From assembly GCA_017654735.1 (NCBI GenBank), contig JADPYG010000090.1:558001-622000 (forward strand): 64,000 nt of DNA. Direction: 5' to 3'. Below are positions 45,749 to 60,175 of this stretch, piece by piece. The position numbers and the translations under genes were made by a program. A model generated the notes under the pieces. That model saw only the letters and a list, made by a program, of their open reading frames with translations, was not told the DNA's origin and searched no databases. This stretch comes from Vishniacozyma victoriae (lineage: Eukaryota; Basidiomycota; Tremellomycetes; Tremellales; Bulleribasidiaceae). How positions within the stretch are numbered: position 1 is the stretch's first letter; each line of letters begins with the position of its first letter.

Positions 45749-48419
45749 CTAAACGAAAGCTCCAGGCAATGTTGGGCTCTCACTCTTCTTCTCGTCGCCC
45801 TCATTAGGTAGAGCTCTAGCACTCATATAATCCCCTCCTCCCTGAACCCTCTGATCGATCGATTCCCCAACAGTAGTTGACTGATTCAGGTGAGATAGGT
45901 GAGGATAAATCGAAGAATGAGACGGTGGGAGTGGGGTGATTGGCGATGGAAGCGAGGCGAGTTCAGCGGGTGGGAGTGGTGTAGGGCGGGTGAAGCGAAG
46001 TACGATTTTTGGTGGTTGGCTCTCTTGTGCTGGAACTGGAGCTTGTGCTGCACTTGGCGCCTGAGCTGGAGTAGTGTTCGCAGCTTGTAAATTGGCAGGT
46101 GCCCGTAGTGAGTGATTCGGTAAACCTGATGGTTTCGTAGTGGAAGATTCGACCTTGGAAATACTCGGCGCCGCTGTAGGGGTATCCAATTCCTCGAAAT
46201 GATCAGTATGAGGAGGCGTAACGAATCTCGAGGTAACAGCCTTCCTAGCGATAGGGGTACTAGGTCCACCCCTCCCCCTTGGCGTCCCCACCCCTCTACC
46301 TTTACGAGGAACAGTAGGTGGGGGAGTTACTTCCTCTTCCACCTTCCTTCTATCCCTCAACGTCATTCTGCCCGATGCAGAGGCGGTCATGTGTTGTGGA
46401 GTATTACTTGCCGATGGTGGTAATGCTACATTCTCGGGCGATATACCGATAGTCTCGAAATGACTTAATAAAGCATGTGTGCGTATTAGGTGAGGGTGTG
46501 AATTGAATTCGGTAGGTAGAGGGGCCAGGCGGCCGTTGCGTTTACGTTTGATTGATTTCTCAATCTATCATCAGTTTATATCTATCATGAAGAATGAGAG
46601 ACTCACATTAATGAGTTCAGGTTCGGACCACCACTCCCCTTCCCCCCTCTCATCCAACATCCCAATAACATGACCCATCGCAGCACTCGTTAATGCTCGA
46701 TCACTATATCCCCCTTCGAGGACTGAAACGATTTTACCCGAAGTATATTGATTTGCGAATGAAACGATATCTTTCGTGTACCGTGAAAAGAATGATGTCT
46801 ACCATGAGCGTAAGTTAAAATAAACGGATAAGGTGGGACATACGGGAACACGCCTATCGTGCCGCTGCATCCCTTGATGTTCATGTTCACATGCGTCAAA
46901 TCCGGCACTGTCATCAGTCTAGCAGTGGAAGATGACTTACCTGATGAGTACAATTGTCTTTTCCGGCACGGCATTCGTTTCGATCATGAAAGCCCTAGCT
47001 TTATCGAGTAGGGCGAGGTATTTTGGGTAGATTCGTTCGTAGAAATCTTCTTCGGTCGAGTAGGGTTGTAAATGGATATTCTCGCTATCCATCAGTACCC
47101 GATATGGGAGGGGACGTACATGTACTGCCCATGTGCTGCTAGGCTTAATGAAGCGTCCTTGACTAGGTCCAGGTCACCGTCCTGTTAATCAGTCCAGACC
47201 TTAGAACGAATGATATTCCCTACCTCGCATGGGTAGCTGTACTACTAGGTTAGCTATGACACATTGATAGAGTAAGGACGTACAATATCATGAACAGATC
47301 CATAGAACCCTTTCCACCCTTTACGTCGTTTCCCATCCTTTCCAAATGGTCCAGAAGGCGGCTTCCCACCTCTGATAGCAAGATCCTCAGCGTGTGACGC
47401 TTCATTCAAGGGCATTACTAGTGCCTGCGTTCCGTTTCCTGTACACCGTAAGAAACAGACGGTGAGTAAAGCGAATGATTGCGCACCGTGATGTAGATCA
47501 AAATCGATGATGATTGCTCGTTCAATATCGTGTTCGAGGTATGCTGAGGGTCAGCTGCAAGTTGATAAAGCAGGGAGCGAGGTGTACCGTGAAGAGCACC
47601 GACTACTACATTGTTCACATAGCAGAATCTGCCTGTTAGCTCCATTGATGGTGATTTAGGAGACGTACCCAGAAGGCAGATCCTCTCCGCAGTGATGACC
47701 AGGTGGTCGAATCGCACAGAATGCTTTATTGAACGACGACTGGTTTGGGAATCCCGTGTGGGGCGGAGTCGAAGGCTCCTCCTTGAACGTGATGGGCGGA
47801 TTGGGCAGGTGATTACAGACTTTATCAATAGCCTGACAAACCGTTTGTATCTATCATCAGCCCTCCTGCACATTTTACGAGATGGGGACCATACAGCTCC
47901 TTCGATAGCTAATATACTCCCTGGACCGAGGTAAAGGTCTCCTTGATTCAACCCTAACCCGGATGGGATCTCACACCCGGTATTCTTGATGGTCTCGAGA
48001 GCTTCACTAGCCCATTTATGTAAATTCCGTAAATACGTAGAAGAGGGTATCGGTCCACCATCAAGAAGAGCAGAGTCGGGGGGCGAATGGGCAAGTTGAA
48101 GCGCTGGGTGATGTAATAATACCTGACCTGTATTCTTCGGGCGTGGAGGATCGACAATGGAAAGATGTTTCGGTTGAGTAAATGACGATTGGATAGAGAG
48201 ACCAGACAACAAATTCGAAAGATCGTCCGCTTCTGGATTGGATAGCGATTTGGTGATTGCCTCCTCGGCTTCTTCTAAACGAGCAACAGCAGCTGCGATA
48301 CCAAGAAGCACTGCTCGCAAGCGTTCGGGTCTTTCGAAGATGTGAGAAGAATTGGGATGGCGGATATATTTATGTTGTAGACATGCTGGCTGGATAAACA
48401 GCCCTAGTGGTTCTGTCAT
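45749..48419 (-). CDS. HOS3: HOS3-type class II histone deacetylase
   Basis: The conserved deacetylase fold reads HPNSSHIFERPERLRAVLLG, AIRPPGHHCGEDLPSGFCYV with the catalytic His pair, IDFDLHHGNGTQ with zinc ligands Asp/His, KTIVLIS then AGFDACEHEHQGMQRH, and VSVLEGGYSDRALTSAAM. RHDRRVP and the surrounding order match fungal HOS3 rather than RPD3. The C-terminal 250 residues are Pro/Ala/Thr-rich with basic stretches (TPRGRGGPSTPIARK), probably for localisation. Ends LPGAFV. Roughly a dozen introns. The 5' end is uncertain: the frame stays open from 48590 but without an ATG, so I use the first ATG (48419, MTEPLGLFIQPA). A short upstream exon (for example ATG near 48634 spliced at 48505) is possible. 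Confidence 0.85.
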
Positions 48420-48731
48420 CTTGCCATGGGTGTACTGGCCAATTTCGTTCGGCGTCTCCGGGGCGAATGCTAGATTCGTTTCCTGTGTATTGAGTGAGCC
48501 TATCAGTGTACTTGATGCTTGTCTTGTGCTGGCGGATTGCGACTCGTCGTCAAGAAGTGGGTGGATGGTGTTGACAAAAGTGAGACCCAAACTCGGCGCG
48601 TCTTCGCGTTGTCTATCTACCTTGACTTTACTTTCATTTACACCCTACCCCACTTTCCTCTTACTACAGCAAGGAAGCCAGTGGATTATAAGAATCACCA
48701 GTAGTACCACAGAGAGATCATACGATATACA
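48420..48731. other. Divergent upstream region of HOS3 and RSC4
   Basis: 312 bp between the chosen starts. It includes the open but ATG-less extension of the HOS3 frame and may contain a short HOS3 exon. Two chromatin genes face away from each other here. Confidence 0.4.
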
Positions 48732-50902
48732 ATGCCGGGGGAGAAACGAGAAGCGAGTGAATCGGAAGAACCAGCAAACGCAGAGACGGACCATATTAAA
48801 CGTAGGAAACGGATAGACGTTGATGCTTCCCTGATCATCTCGGATGGTCGGTCCAAGAGGAGAAAGACCCCGACCCCTCAGCCTGAGGAAGAGACAAAGG
48901 TGAAGAAGGAAGACGACACGCTTGATCCTAAGGATGCAGAGAGAGCTACCAAGCTGGGGAAGGAGTTGTATGAGAAATTAGATAAAGTCAAGGATAAAGA
49001 GTGAGTCACCCATCAACTGTTGAAGAACATTGCTGATGGACTAGAGGAGAACAGTTGACACTGCCTTTCCTTAAGCTACCGAACAAAGTGAGCTAGCCCT
49101 CCGTCTCAACCGCCTCTCTCTACCCCCGCCTAAGCTGATAAAAGCGCTCCTTCCCCGATTATTACGAGACTATCAAACATCCCATGAGTCTCGAGATGGT
49201 GCAGCAGAAATTGGATTCTAAGTCTTACGAGACTCTCAAAGATGTCGTAGCAGATTTTGGACAGATCTTTAATAACGCCAAGAGGTGTACGTTCATCGAC
49301 CTCTGATAATGAACGTTTAACTGACGAAAAGATAATACCAAGGAATCACTCTTGTTCCAATATGCTAAACGATTACATGTAAGTCCTTCGTTCACGATGT
49401 CTGTAGAGGTAGGCACTGATGACAGAAAATCACTAGGACATTTTACGACAATATCCTCCACCCTGGCGAAGAAGACCAAGATTCAGAGCACGATGAACCC
49501 ACCGTCCAAATCCACGATCCAACTGCGATGGACATTGATGAGCGGGATGGAAGTCGTGGTATCTCCGAAGCAGATGCGGAGGCTAGGAAACAAAAGAGGG
49601 GAACGTACATGCGCGAAGGTCCTACCGTTTACAAACTCCTTAAACCGGTTATGAAAGCTATCAAGGATGCTCAATCGTTAGAGTAAGTGATCTCCAATGT
49701 GTGGAGCTGACGAATAGTGGGAGTGGAAGGCAGATTTCTGGGATATTCATGGAATTACCTGATCGCAAGGATTTACCGGATTACTACAAGGTTATCGCGA
49801 ATCCTATCTCGTTGAGTGATATCGAGGTGAGTTTGTTGTTCGGGGCGATTTACTGATAGATAGAACCGAATGTTGTCGCGCAAGTACGAAACTTGGGAGG
49901 ACTTTTTCGCGGACGTTGATCTCATGTACTCGAACGCGTTCACATATAACGAAGATGACAGTGAGGTATACAAGGATGCTCGGCAGATTAAGGTGAGTAT
50001 CCTAGAACAGAGTGATATTGAGCTCATGACAGAACATACTGGACTACCATCGGAAAGAGATTACTCATCGGTTAGCTGGACCTCAGGTTTCGAAATTTAA
50101 AGTCAATCCAGCCACACCTGCTGGATCTCATCAGGCTGTAGCAATCCCCGAGCCTACACCACCATTACGCCAGACACCCGTCGCTCCTGGTCCATACCTA
50201 CCCGCTCTGCCCAAGGGGGTCGTCACCGAAGAAGTCGTCGCCTCACTCGAGCGGTATCCATTATACGAGCAACAAGCCTGGGCAGCGTCCCTCCCACCGG
50301 TCTCGATGCAGATCTACCGACAGATTCAAGCTGGTAATGAGGCTAGGCGACGTATAGCGGAAGGACAAGGTGTTGGTGCCAATACAAACACCTCGTTACC
50401 TGCTCCACCACCTCTTCCTCAGCTTGCTGAACTTCCATCAGCAGGCCGGCCGGGCGGTGCCACCAGGCGTCCACCTCCTCCTTTACCGACCATCCGATGT
50501 ATAGATTTCGCCTTCACCTCCTCTCCCGCATCAATAGAATCCCGACAATCTATCCGTTTACACAACTTGAGAGGAGTCGTGACCCACGCAGTCCTCTTAA
50601 GCCCCACGACTGCCGATATAGAATTAACAGCCTACATTACCGATCCACCAAAGAATACCACCAATGGAGAAATCGCTCCTGGTCAATTAGAAAATATCCC
50701 AGAGGTGTCTGTACGGATAAATGGGAATCAAGGTACTTTACCCAGATTCATTTTCTCGGGTGATCAGCAGGATAGACCTGCTGGAATGAGATGGGTTATT
50801 TCCGTTCCTGCCAACAAGAGTGATAGTAAGATTGAAATTAGAGCTACGAAACCCGGGGCTTTGGCCGAGACTAGCTCGATTTATGTTTATAGGCAAATGT
50901 AA
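48732..50902 (+). CDS. RSC4: RSC4-like double-bromodomain chromatin remodelling subunit
   Basis: Two bromodomains. The first, after splicing, includes DYYETIKHPMSLEMVQQKLD, and IFNNAKRYNTKESLLFQYA. The second includes ELPDRKDLPDYYKVIANPIS and FFADVDLMYSNAFTYNEDDS. Each has the Tyr and Asn of the acetyl-lysine pocket. A basic head (KRRKRIDVD, SKRRKTPTPQP) precedes them. The C-terminal region, from TIRCIDFAFTSSP through VYVYRQM-like ending (SIYVYRQM), is a beta-rich domain seen in RSC4 proteins. About 620 residues. RSC4 anchors the RSC remodeller to acetylated nucleosomes. Start at 48732 gives MPGEKREASE; the leader is divergent from HOS3. Could alternatively be called RSC1/2-related, but no BAH domain is present. 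Confidence 0.86.
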
Positions 50903-50948
50903 ATTGAATAAGTAGGCATTTAGTTCTTTAGGGGCATCGTATGCAGTA

Positions 50949-51337
50949 TTACATATCTGGATCTTGACTATATGTGTTCTTCTCCAGCTACGAGGTTGTT
51001 AGCCCTGGTCAAGAACGCGTTGAAAGAGCTCACTTCTGTTTGTAGGAGCTCATTGACTTCGTCCATGTAATCTTTCCTAATCAATACATGTGTCTCGTCG
51101 ACTATTCATCAGCTTAGACTGAACAACTTCCAGCTGAAGGACAGACCATCACGCAGAATGAACTTGTCGGGCCCATTGCGATGGGAATCGACATGAAGTA
51201 GAATCTGCTTAGCCGCGGAGTCGCTACCTATCAGCTTCCTTCAGGTCCCCGGCTACAAGAAGGACGACAAACCAAGTGACTAGAATACCCGAGGTGACTT
51301 TGACCGAGTATGGATCAGCGAAACCAGGTGCGCTCAT
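50949..51337 (-). CDS. TFB5: TFIIH subunit TFB5 (TTDA/GTF2H5)
   Basis: Four tiny exons (51273-51337, 51147-51223, 51034-51101 and 50949-50987) separated by introns of 49, 45 and 46 nt splice into an 82-residue protein. Conserved blocks are SGILVTCDSAAKQILLHVD, FILRDVDETHVLI, and DEVNELLQTELEKNTY, in TFB5 order. Each exon is too short to show as an obvious frame. TFB5 stabilises the TFIIH core and stimulates the XPB translocase in nucleotide excision repair and transcription. Its stop is only 46 bp from that of RSC4, so the 3' UTRs must overlap. The upstream gene on the same strand is the OHCU decarboxylase (140 bp gap). Start at 51337 is the first ATG in frame. Confidence 0.85.
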
Positions 51338-51477
51338 TCTACCTTGCTATCTGAACATGGGGAGGTGCAGTAAAGAACACACAGAACCATAGAATTCATA
51401 GTTCCAGTTGATCAGGTTATTGTGCCTGAATTCACGTGGGTCTAGATAACGCTCTTCAGGTAATGCATGAAATCTGT

Positions 51478-52167
51478 CTATGCAGAGGGTTGATCCCATC
51501 CTAGCTTATGTAGCCTGTCTCTGCTTATCTCTATTACTGCTCGTACTCCTCGATTACATTCTGATTTCCATTCCTGGCTTGAGGGTGGTTTCACTTCGGA
51601 GTTGCCTGGTAATCAGCATTTCCCCTTGAATCCGAGCTCGGATGGGAGGCGATAAGGATAAACTGACTCTTGGACAGGAAGGCATCCATTTCATCTGCTA
51701 TAGCTTCTCTGCTTCGGCCGTTGACGAATGTCAGGTATATCAAACCCGGGTAGAGCTTCCGATATTCCGCATTGGCAACTTGCAACCTATCTGATCAGTA
51801 TCAGGGCACTGGTCAAATAAGCCTGATGAGACGCACCGCTTCAGTGTAGCTGGATCCACTTGAGCAGTACCTTGCTCCTTCGCACTCAACCCCGAGACTT
51901 TAGGAGCTCCAATCTCCGGATGACCAGATAAGAACTGCCCTTTCTTCTCGTAATCCCACTCATTGACGTGTTTATCGCATAGATCTATGAAACACTCGTA
52001 GCTCTTCAGCGGCTCTGATCGAGCCAAGCTCTGCGAGATGGCTGGTAAGAGGTGTCGGTCAAGGACGTCCGAGTGACCAAAGAGGGTATCGACTATTTCC
52101 CTGATGTGGTCCGTGGGTGTTGTTCGGTCCAAGCGGGTGGTCCTGGGATCGAATGAGAGTTCTGCCA
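51478..52167 (-). CDS. URAD: OHCU decarboxylase (urate degradation)
   Basis: Exons give about 193 residues. Seen are CFIDLCDKHVNEWDYEKKGQ, then FLSGHPEIGAPKVSGLSAKE with the catalytic His-Pro-x-Ile-Gly, and LYPGLIYLTFVNGRSREAIA, all hallmarks of 2-oxo-4-hydroxy-4-carboxy-5-ureidoimidazoline decarboxylase. A final exon, after an intron starting with the unusual donor GTCAGT, adds NRGVRAVIEISRDRLHKLGW and ends PSA. The enzyme converts OHCU to (S)-allantoin, third step from urate. Fungal OHCU decarboxylases may be peroxisomal, but no PTS1 is visible at this C-terminus. Start at the MAELSF ATG (52167); the longer open frame upstream lacks an ATG. Confidence 0.85.
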
Positions 52168-52449
52168 TTTCATGTAGGTTGTTCGGAGCCGGAAGAGAGC
52201 AGAGATTGACTCTGAAACAGAGGAGAATACGGATGAATAGGAATGATAACGGCTTGGCACGGATCCGGTGTCGGCGGAGGCGGAGTCGGACTGCCTCCAC
52301 TTTTGACTATTTATGACGTCTGTCTATTCAAGATTTGTACTTCACCCTCGACCACGAGCATCAGTAGCTTGACACTCGCGAGACCCATCAGATCGACATA
52401 ATTACCTAGAGCAGAAAAGAAATAGAAAGACATACGAATATCACTAGCT

Positions 52450-54695
52450 ATGCCTCGACGAGTAAAGGCATCAACGAAGCAGAAGAAGATATATCTTCAA
52501 GATAAAAGAGCTGTCAAGCGAGGTGAACTAGACGCATCGGACCTACACACAGTGACTGAGAAACCATCAAACCCGAAATCACGATTCCAGAAATCCGATC
52601 CTCGAGACGGTGAAGATGTCTCTCGGCGGCTTCAATCCAAATTCGTAACAGTCTCACCAGAATATCTAGAACGAACTCGAAATCTCGCACATTCCGATCC
52701 ATTAATACGACCAATTCCACACGAATATGCTTTATTCCCGGTGGAATTGTTGGAGAGGGATAAAGAGAAGAGGCTGACATGCCCGAGTAGACCGAAATTT
52801 CGGTATGATATGACCAAGAAGGAGGTTGAGAAGAATGAGGAAGGTTGGTTCAAGAAATGGATGAAGAGTACGGATGAGATTATGGATGAGTGGATTGATG
52901 GAGATCCTGTGGAAGAGCCGGTCGTAATCAATGGTGAGGGCCAGGACGAGGTGGAGAAAAAACCAAGTTGGCCGAGGAGTGTTTCCTGGTTCGAAACGAA
53001 TCTAGAGGTCTGGAGGCAGCTGTGAGTTACCCTCACACCGGATTGCTTCAAGAGACTGATGAACAGGTGGAGAGTGACAGAAGCCTCCTCGATAGTCCTT
53101 CTCCTACTTGACTCCCGTTGTCCACCACTTCACTGCCCACCCTCTTTGAGATCACATGTCCAAAACCTCAAACCTCGCAAAGAAGTAATACTGGTCTTGA
53201 CGAAATCGGACCTCGTCGACCCGGAGGCTCTGAGCGGCTGGAGAACATGGTTGAAAACATGGTGGGGAGATGAGGAAGTACAGATCGTGGCTGTTCAAAG
53301 CTACGACGTGGAAATGCTGCAAGCCGGTAAGTCTTCCTTCTCAACAGCAGACCAAGATTGACGAAGATAGACCGGAGTAGACATCGACCCGATATCCCCC
53401 AGGAGACCCTACTGGAGCTCGTCGAAGCGCTACAAACCGCACATCGCAGATTAACGACACCCCCAGCCCGAATACGGGATGATCCGGAGAAAGCAGCAAA
53501 TTGGAAATCGCCCGTGCGACGTGACCTTGACTGGTCTCTCCTCGTTCCAAAGGGAGCACAGCGAGTAGTGGCTAGAGAAAGCAAGGTAGCTGGTGAGGAG
53601 GGGAACAAAGAGGTAGAACTAGATGGTCCTGCCGACCCATTGACCATTGGGTTGGTGGGACAACCGAATGTTGGAAAGTCGTCACTCCTGAATGCTCTCC
53701 TTGGCGAGCAGAGAGTGAGAGCAAGTAAAACACCGGGAAAGGTCAGTCAACTTATCACTTTTCCTTCGGCGATATTGATAAAGGCAGACAAAACACTTTC
53801 AAACAATGTTCTGGGGCTGGAAGAAGGAACTTAAAATCGTCGATTGTCCAGGACTAGTCTGCCCAAGTCTTGTTGGTCTAGAAATCCAGGCTCTGACAGG
53901 AAGTAAGTCTCGTCCATCTAATCAAGCTGACGAACAGTCCTACCCATTGCACAAATCCCCTCGATGCCAGCATGTATCCACTACGCAGCTACTCTGATAC
54001 CACTAGAAGAGATCTTTACGATCCCAATACCCGATCCTGAAGAACATGATGCGTACGCTAGCAAAAAGACTTGGCGAGGAGAGCGACCTGTGCAGCAGGA
54101 AGCTAAGCAGGTGTGGACAGCTGGGAACATTATGGAAGGTCGAGCTCTGGAGCGTGGATATTGTGAGTCTTCCGATACCGAAACACAAGGACAAGATTGA
54201 CGACTTCAGTGACTGCTAAAGGTGGACGACCGGATGGTAATCGAGCCGCAAATGGAAGTAAGTCCTTCGCAAACGAAATTTCATCAGCTGATTGTAGTCA
54301 TGCGTTTCCTAGCCGATGGGAAAATCAGATGGTGTTTCTTCCCACCAAATACAACATCAGACCGAACTTCCAAAGGTATTTGGCTGGGCGGATCGGAAGA
54401 ACCGCCAGAAGATAGTGATGGGGTTACGACGGCCATTGAGGATGTTTCAGATGAAGAGACGGATGATGAGAGTGATTGGGAGGTGCCAGTAACAGATAAG
54501 CCTAAGGCGGTAACATTCGATGTTGCGGAGAGCACGTCAGAAGAGGAAGAGGAAGAGGATGAATCTGAAGAGGAAGCGGGGACAGGCGGGGCAGGAGGTT
54601 TCTTTGCGGCCTTACAATTGGAAGATCAGGAGGATGACGATGATGATGAAGGTGACGAGGAATCAGACGATTCAAACGATGCCGACGATAAGTAG
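52450..54695 (+). CDS. GNL1: GNL1-type circularly permuted GTPase
   Basis: Opens MPRRVKASTKQKKIYLQDKR, the basic nucleolar-type head of GNL1. The conserved ETNLEVWRQLWRVTEASSIV block precedes the permuted G domain: VLTKSDLVDP (G4) comes before GLVGQPNVGKSSLLNALLG (G1) and VDCPGL (G3). Exon joins are needed after SKTPGK and after LTG. The tail contains GRPDGNRAANGILRFLADGK and a Glu/Asp/Ser-rich end (EEEEEEDESEEEAG, DDDDDEGDEESDDS). About 650 residues. YlqF/HSR1-related GTPases of this kind act in ribosome biogenesis or nucleocytoplasmic cycling. Divergent from URAD (282 bp). Confidence 0.9.
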
Positions 54696-54843
54696 ATAAC
54701 AGTACATGACCCAGGTCGCTTCGTAGCCATGAAGTCAGCCCTCAATGTCCTCTTCGATCTCCTTTTTTAATGTATGATGACCAGAGAGATTACGTCAATG
54801 CAATGCAATACATTATGCTAATGGCAAACTACACAAAGACCGC

Positions 54844-57530
<2,687 letters not shown>

Positions 57531-60175
57531 AGACGGGGATGATTATGAATGTATGAGTTACAGAAGAAAGTTAATGAACCGTGAACCGATGATGCAAGTG
57601 TCCATCGAATGTGGCACATTTAGATAATGCTCTAGAAGCCGTAGATGTATTGCTTTGTTCAGCTACTGGCGCCCATCACTCAGCATACGATGTCTTGCTA
57701 GTGCCCTTTAGAAGTCCGAGATAAGGGCTATTTTATCAGGTCCGGGCTTAGAGGAAGTATGATACGATTTTTGCCCCGTTTCGTTTGACCTCGGACCAAC
57801 ACCTTCGACCGAATCGGTCCCATTTGGCTAGTCAGTCTACTACCACACCACGACTAACTGAGACCTTGCTTAGCCGCCATGATCTAGAGATCTCCAGTAC
57901 AATCTCCATTGCTGCAGTCAACCTGGCAATTGAAACAATCGTTGTTCATTTTGTCGATGGCGAGGGATGATCAGGCACCGCCCGTCCCTGCCCCCTGCCG
58001 ACCCATCATCCGTTCTCACATCTTGCCATGCATGGCTCAAACTAGATCTGGGCCGCCGAGACTCAGAAGTTCCATGGTAGGAACAACTCCATCACATGAA
58101 CCGATTCGATATTCCTGGTTTCTCATGCAAATTGGAATCACAACTTGCCCTTCATGCGTTCTCCTGGCCTTTGGGATCGTCTCCGCTTGGTCCACGTCCG
58201 GTGGACACAGGCCTGCGGGTGCAAATACTAAAAGAGGGCGGCTGTTCCCCGATTCGCGATCTTCATCTCCCCCGATCGATGCGCCAATACAAGACACTTA
58301 CACCAGTATCATAAACATGCGTGAAGAGTCTGAACGCCATTGTAAACTTAATCCAAACTCATCTAAACATGTATCACAAGGCTTCATATACCGAGAACGG
58401 TCGAGACCCACTTTTCGGCATGACGGGCATTGTGGTCTCGAGGTGAGTAAGGAGAGGCCGGAATGGGCCCTTGGACCTCTTGAATCCTTCCAGACTACCG
58501 TTCCCGGAGTAATGGTTCTGTCTAGAATATTAGCTTAATCACGTCAGGTCAAGCCTTCCTGATCAGGGGCCGGATTTGAAACCAATTAATGAGTAAAAGG
58601 TAAGTCAGTCCCCTGTCAGCTGGTGCACATGCCCTACATACCAACATCATGGCCAAACTCAATTTCCCAGCCATCCCGTAACCTAATTTCTTACCCCGCT
58701 CATGTGCCAGGCTTTTCTTCCAGGTCGGGTAAATATCTGAGTCATGCCCTTGACGCCAACTCGGATTCATAACCTCAGAGCTTTAGTGACGAATCAAAGA
58801 ACGCCACCATTCCGGACTTTACCGATTGAAACCGCCACTACATATTCCCGGTTCCGGATTCTGAATCATCTCTAGGGTCATGAGAGAGGGTAAGAAACGT
58901 AAATGTCTGGATCCGAGACCATCCCCTCTTCGTCCTGTTCCTCTTCCTGGTTACTCCGTGTACATCCTCCTGTAGATCACGTGTTGAGACAAACATAGAG
59001 GGCACGACGAGAACCTATAAACATCAAGAGGCACAATTTCCTGACCTGCTGCCGATAGATGGTCTGCCAAGAGATAAACTTTAAAGTTATTATTCCAGTC
59101 TTCCGTCACTCTGTGTATTGATCGACTTTTGATGGCGTGGAATGGCTTGCATGTGATCGAGAGCATGAGGAAGGAAGTTTTGGTCGTCTTGTACTCACTC
59201 CATATACTGTATAACATACAAACTCACCATCTCACCATCCATCTGACCATTTCGACCATTGTTTTGAGGAAAACACACACACACACCCAAACATTTCGAC
59301 TTTGGCGCGTCGAACCCGAGATCTACACTACAATTAGTCGACCAACCTAAGATCATTTGTTTCAACCAACCCATCCACTGGACTATCCCATTGAATCGCG
59401 GGAAGCCGGCACTTTCTGAACATCACAGGTGGATGTTGCTCGAGTATTTTGCAGCTCGTTGTTAATCTATCTCAAATTCGGACGACTATATAACCAGGTC
59501 AAATCACTGTTGAATTCAGTCCCATCCTTCTTCCGAATCTATCACTTTTACTCCATATTCATACGAAACCAGTCGATTATCCGATTTAAACGATCAGGAT
59601 CAGCTCAATACGATCATCCAACCTCCCCAATCCCCGTCACCGACAAGGAACCCGAGCTCACCACCAAAACAACATTTCAGCGTCGTCGGACTCGTACTCT
59701 CTCCAACTCACTAGGAATTACACCCCGTCGACTCAATCTCCTCGTCGACCACCCCCGACCACCACTACCTCATCATCTGTCTCCCCACTTCTCCTCATTC
59801 ATTCATATCGCTCATCGCGTCCCTCCCCATCCTCACTCTACCCTCACTCTCCACGTCGAGACCTCGAACTCGACGATATCATTATCAAACTCGACGTTTG
59901 ACACTCGAGCAACAAGATTATCCACCGCCACTCACCCTATCCGTTCCTCGTCGCCACTCGAACGTGGTCAACATTAAGGAATACCTGAATACTCGTCATC
60001 TGTTCCCCTGGCTTAGGAGAGTACGTTCTATCACTCCTTCCCGTCGATCTGGACCCAGTGGCTGATGTCCTAGAGCGACCGACTGATCTTCCTCGCACCC
60101 TAGCATACTATCCATCGACGAGACAGGTCGATACATTTTCATCCCCCTTGATCATCGTCACAGACCCCTCTCACA
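57531..60175. other. 2.6-kb region upstream of the second Zn2Cys6 gene
   Basis: Upstream of YME1 (-) and the zinc-cluster gene (+). It contains a CA repeat at about 59271-59287, C/T-rich sequence from about 59590 onward, and a likely leader intron for the plus-strand gene (GTACGT near 60019, CTGAT-CCTAG near 60075). ATGs at 59429 and elsewhere could be upstream ORFs in a long leader. A 209-codon frame (57909-58538) is listed separately. No tRNA signature. Confidence 0.4.
57909..58538 (+). CDS. Possible orphan protein, 209 codons
   Basis: An ATG-started, uninterrupted frame in an otherwise empty interval. Features seen are several Cys (LPCMAQ, TCPSCVLLAFGIVSAW) and a short hydrophobic stretch that could be a membrane segment. 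No recognisable domain, no splice-supported extension, and a neighbouring overlapping frame on the other strand. Could be an orphan gene or chance. Confidence 0.22.
   Translation: MLQSTWQLKQSLFILSMARDDQAPPVPAPCRPIIRSHILPCMAQTRSGPPRLRSSMVGTTPSHEPIRYSWFLMQIGITTCPSCVLLAFGIVSAWSTSGGHRPAGANTKRGRLFPDSRSSSPPIDAPIQDTYTSIINMREESERHCKLNPNSSKHVSQGFIYRERSRPTFRHDGHCGLEVSKERPEWALGPLESFQTTVPGVMVLSRILA

Noticed and set aside
59429..59977. 182-codon plus-strand frame ahead of the second zinc-cluster gene
   Set aside because: C/T-rich leader sequence with Pro/His/Ser/Thr bias, and an apparent leader intron follows. More likely untranslated, possibly an upstream ORF.
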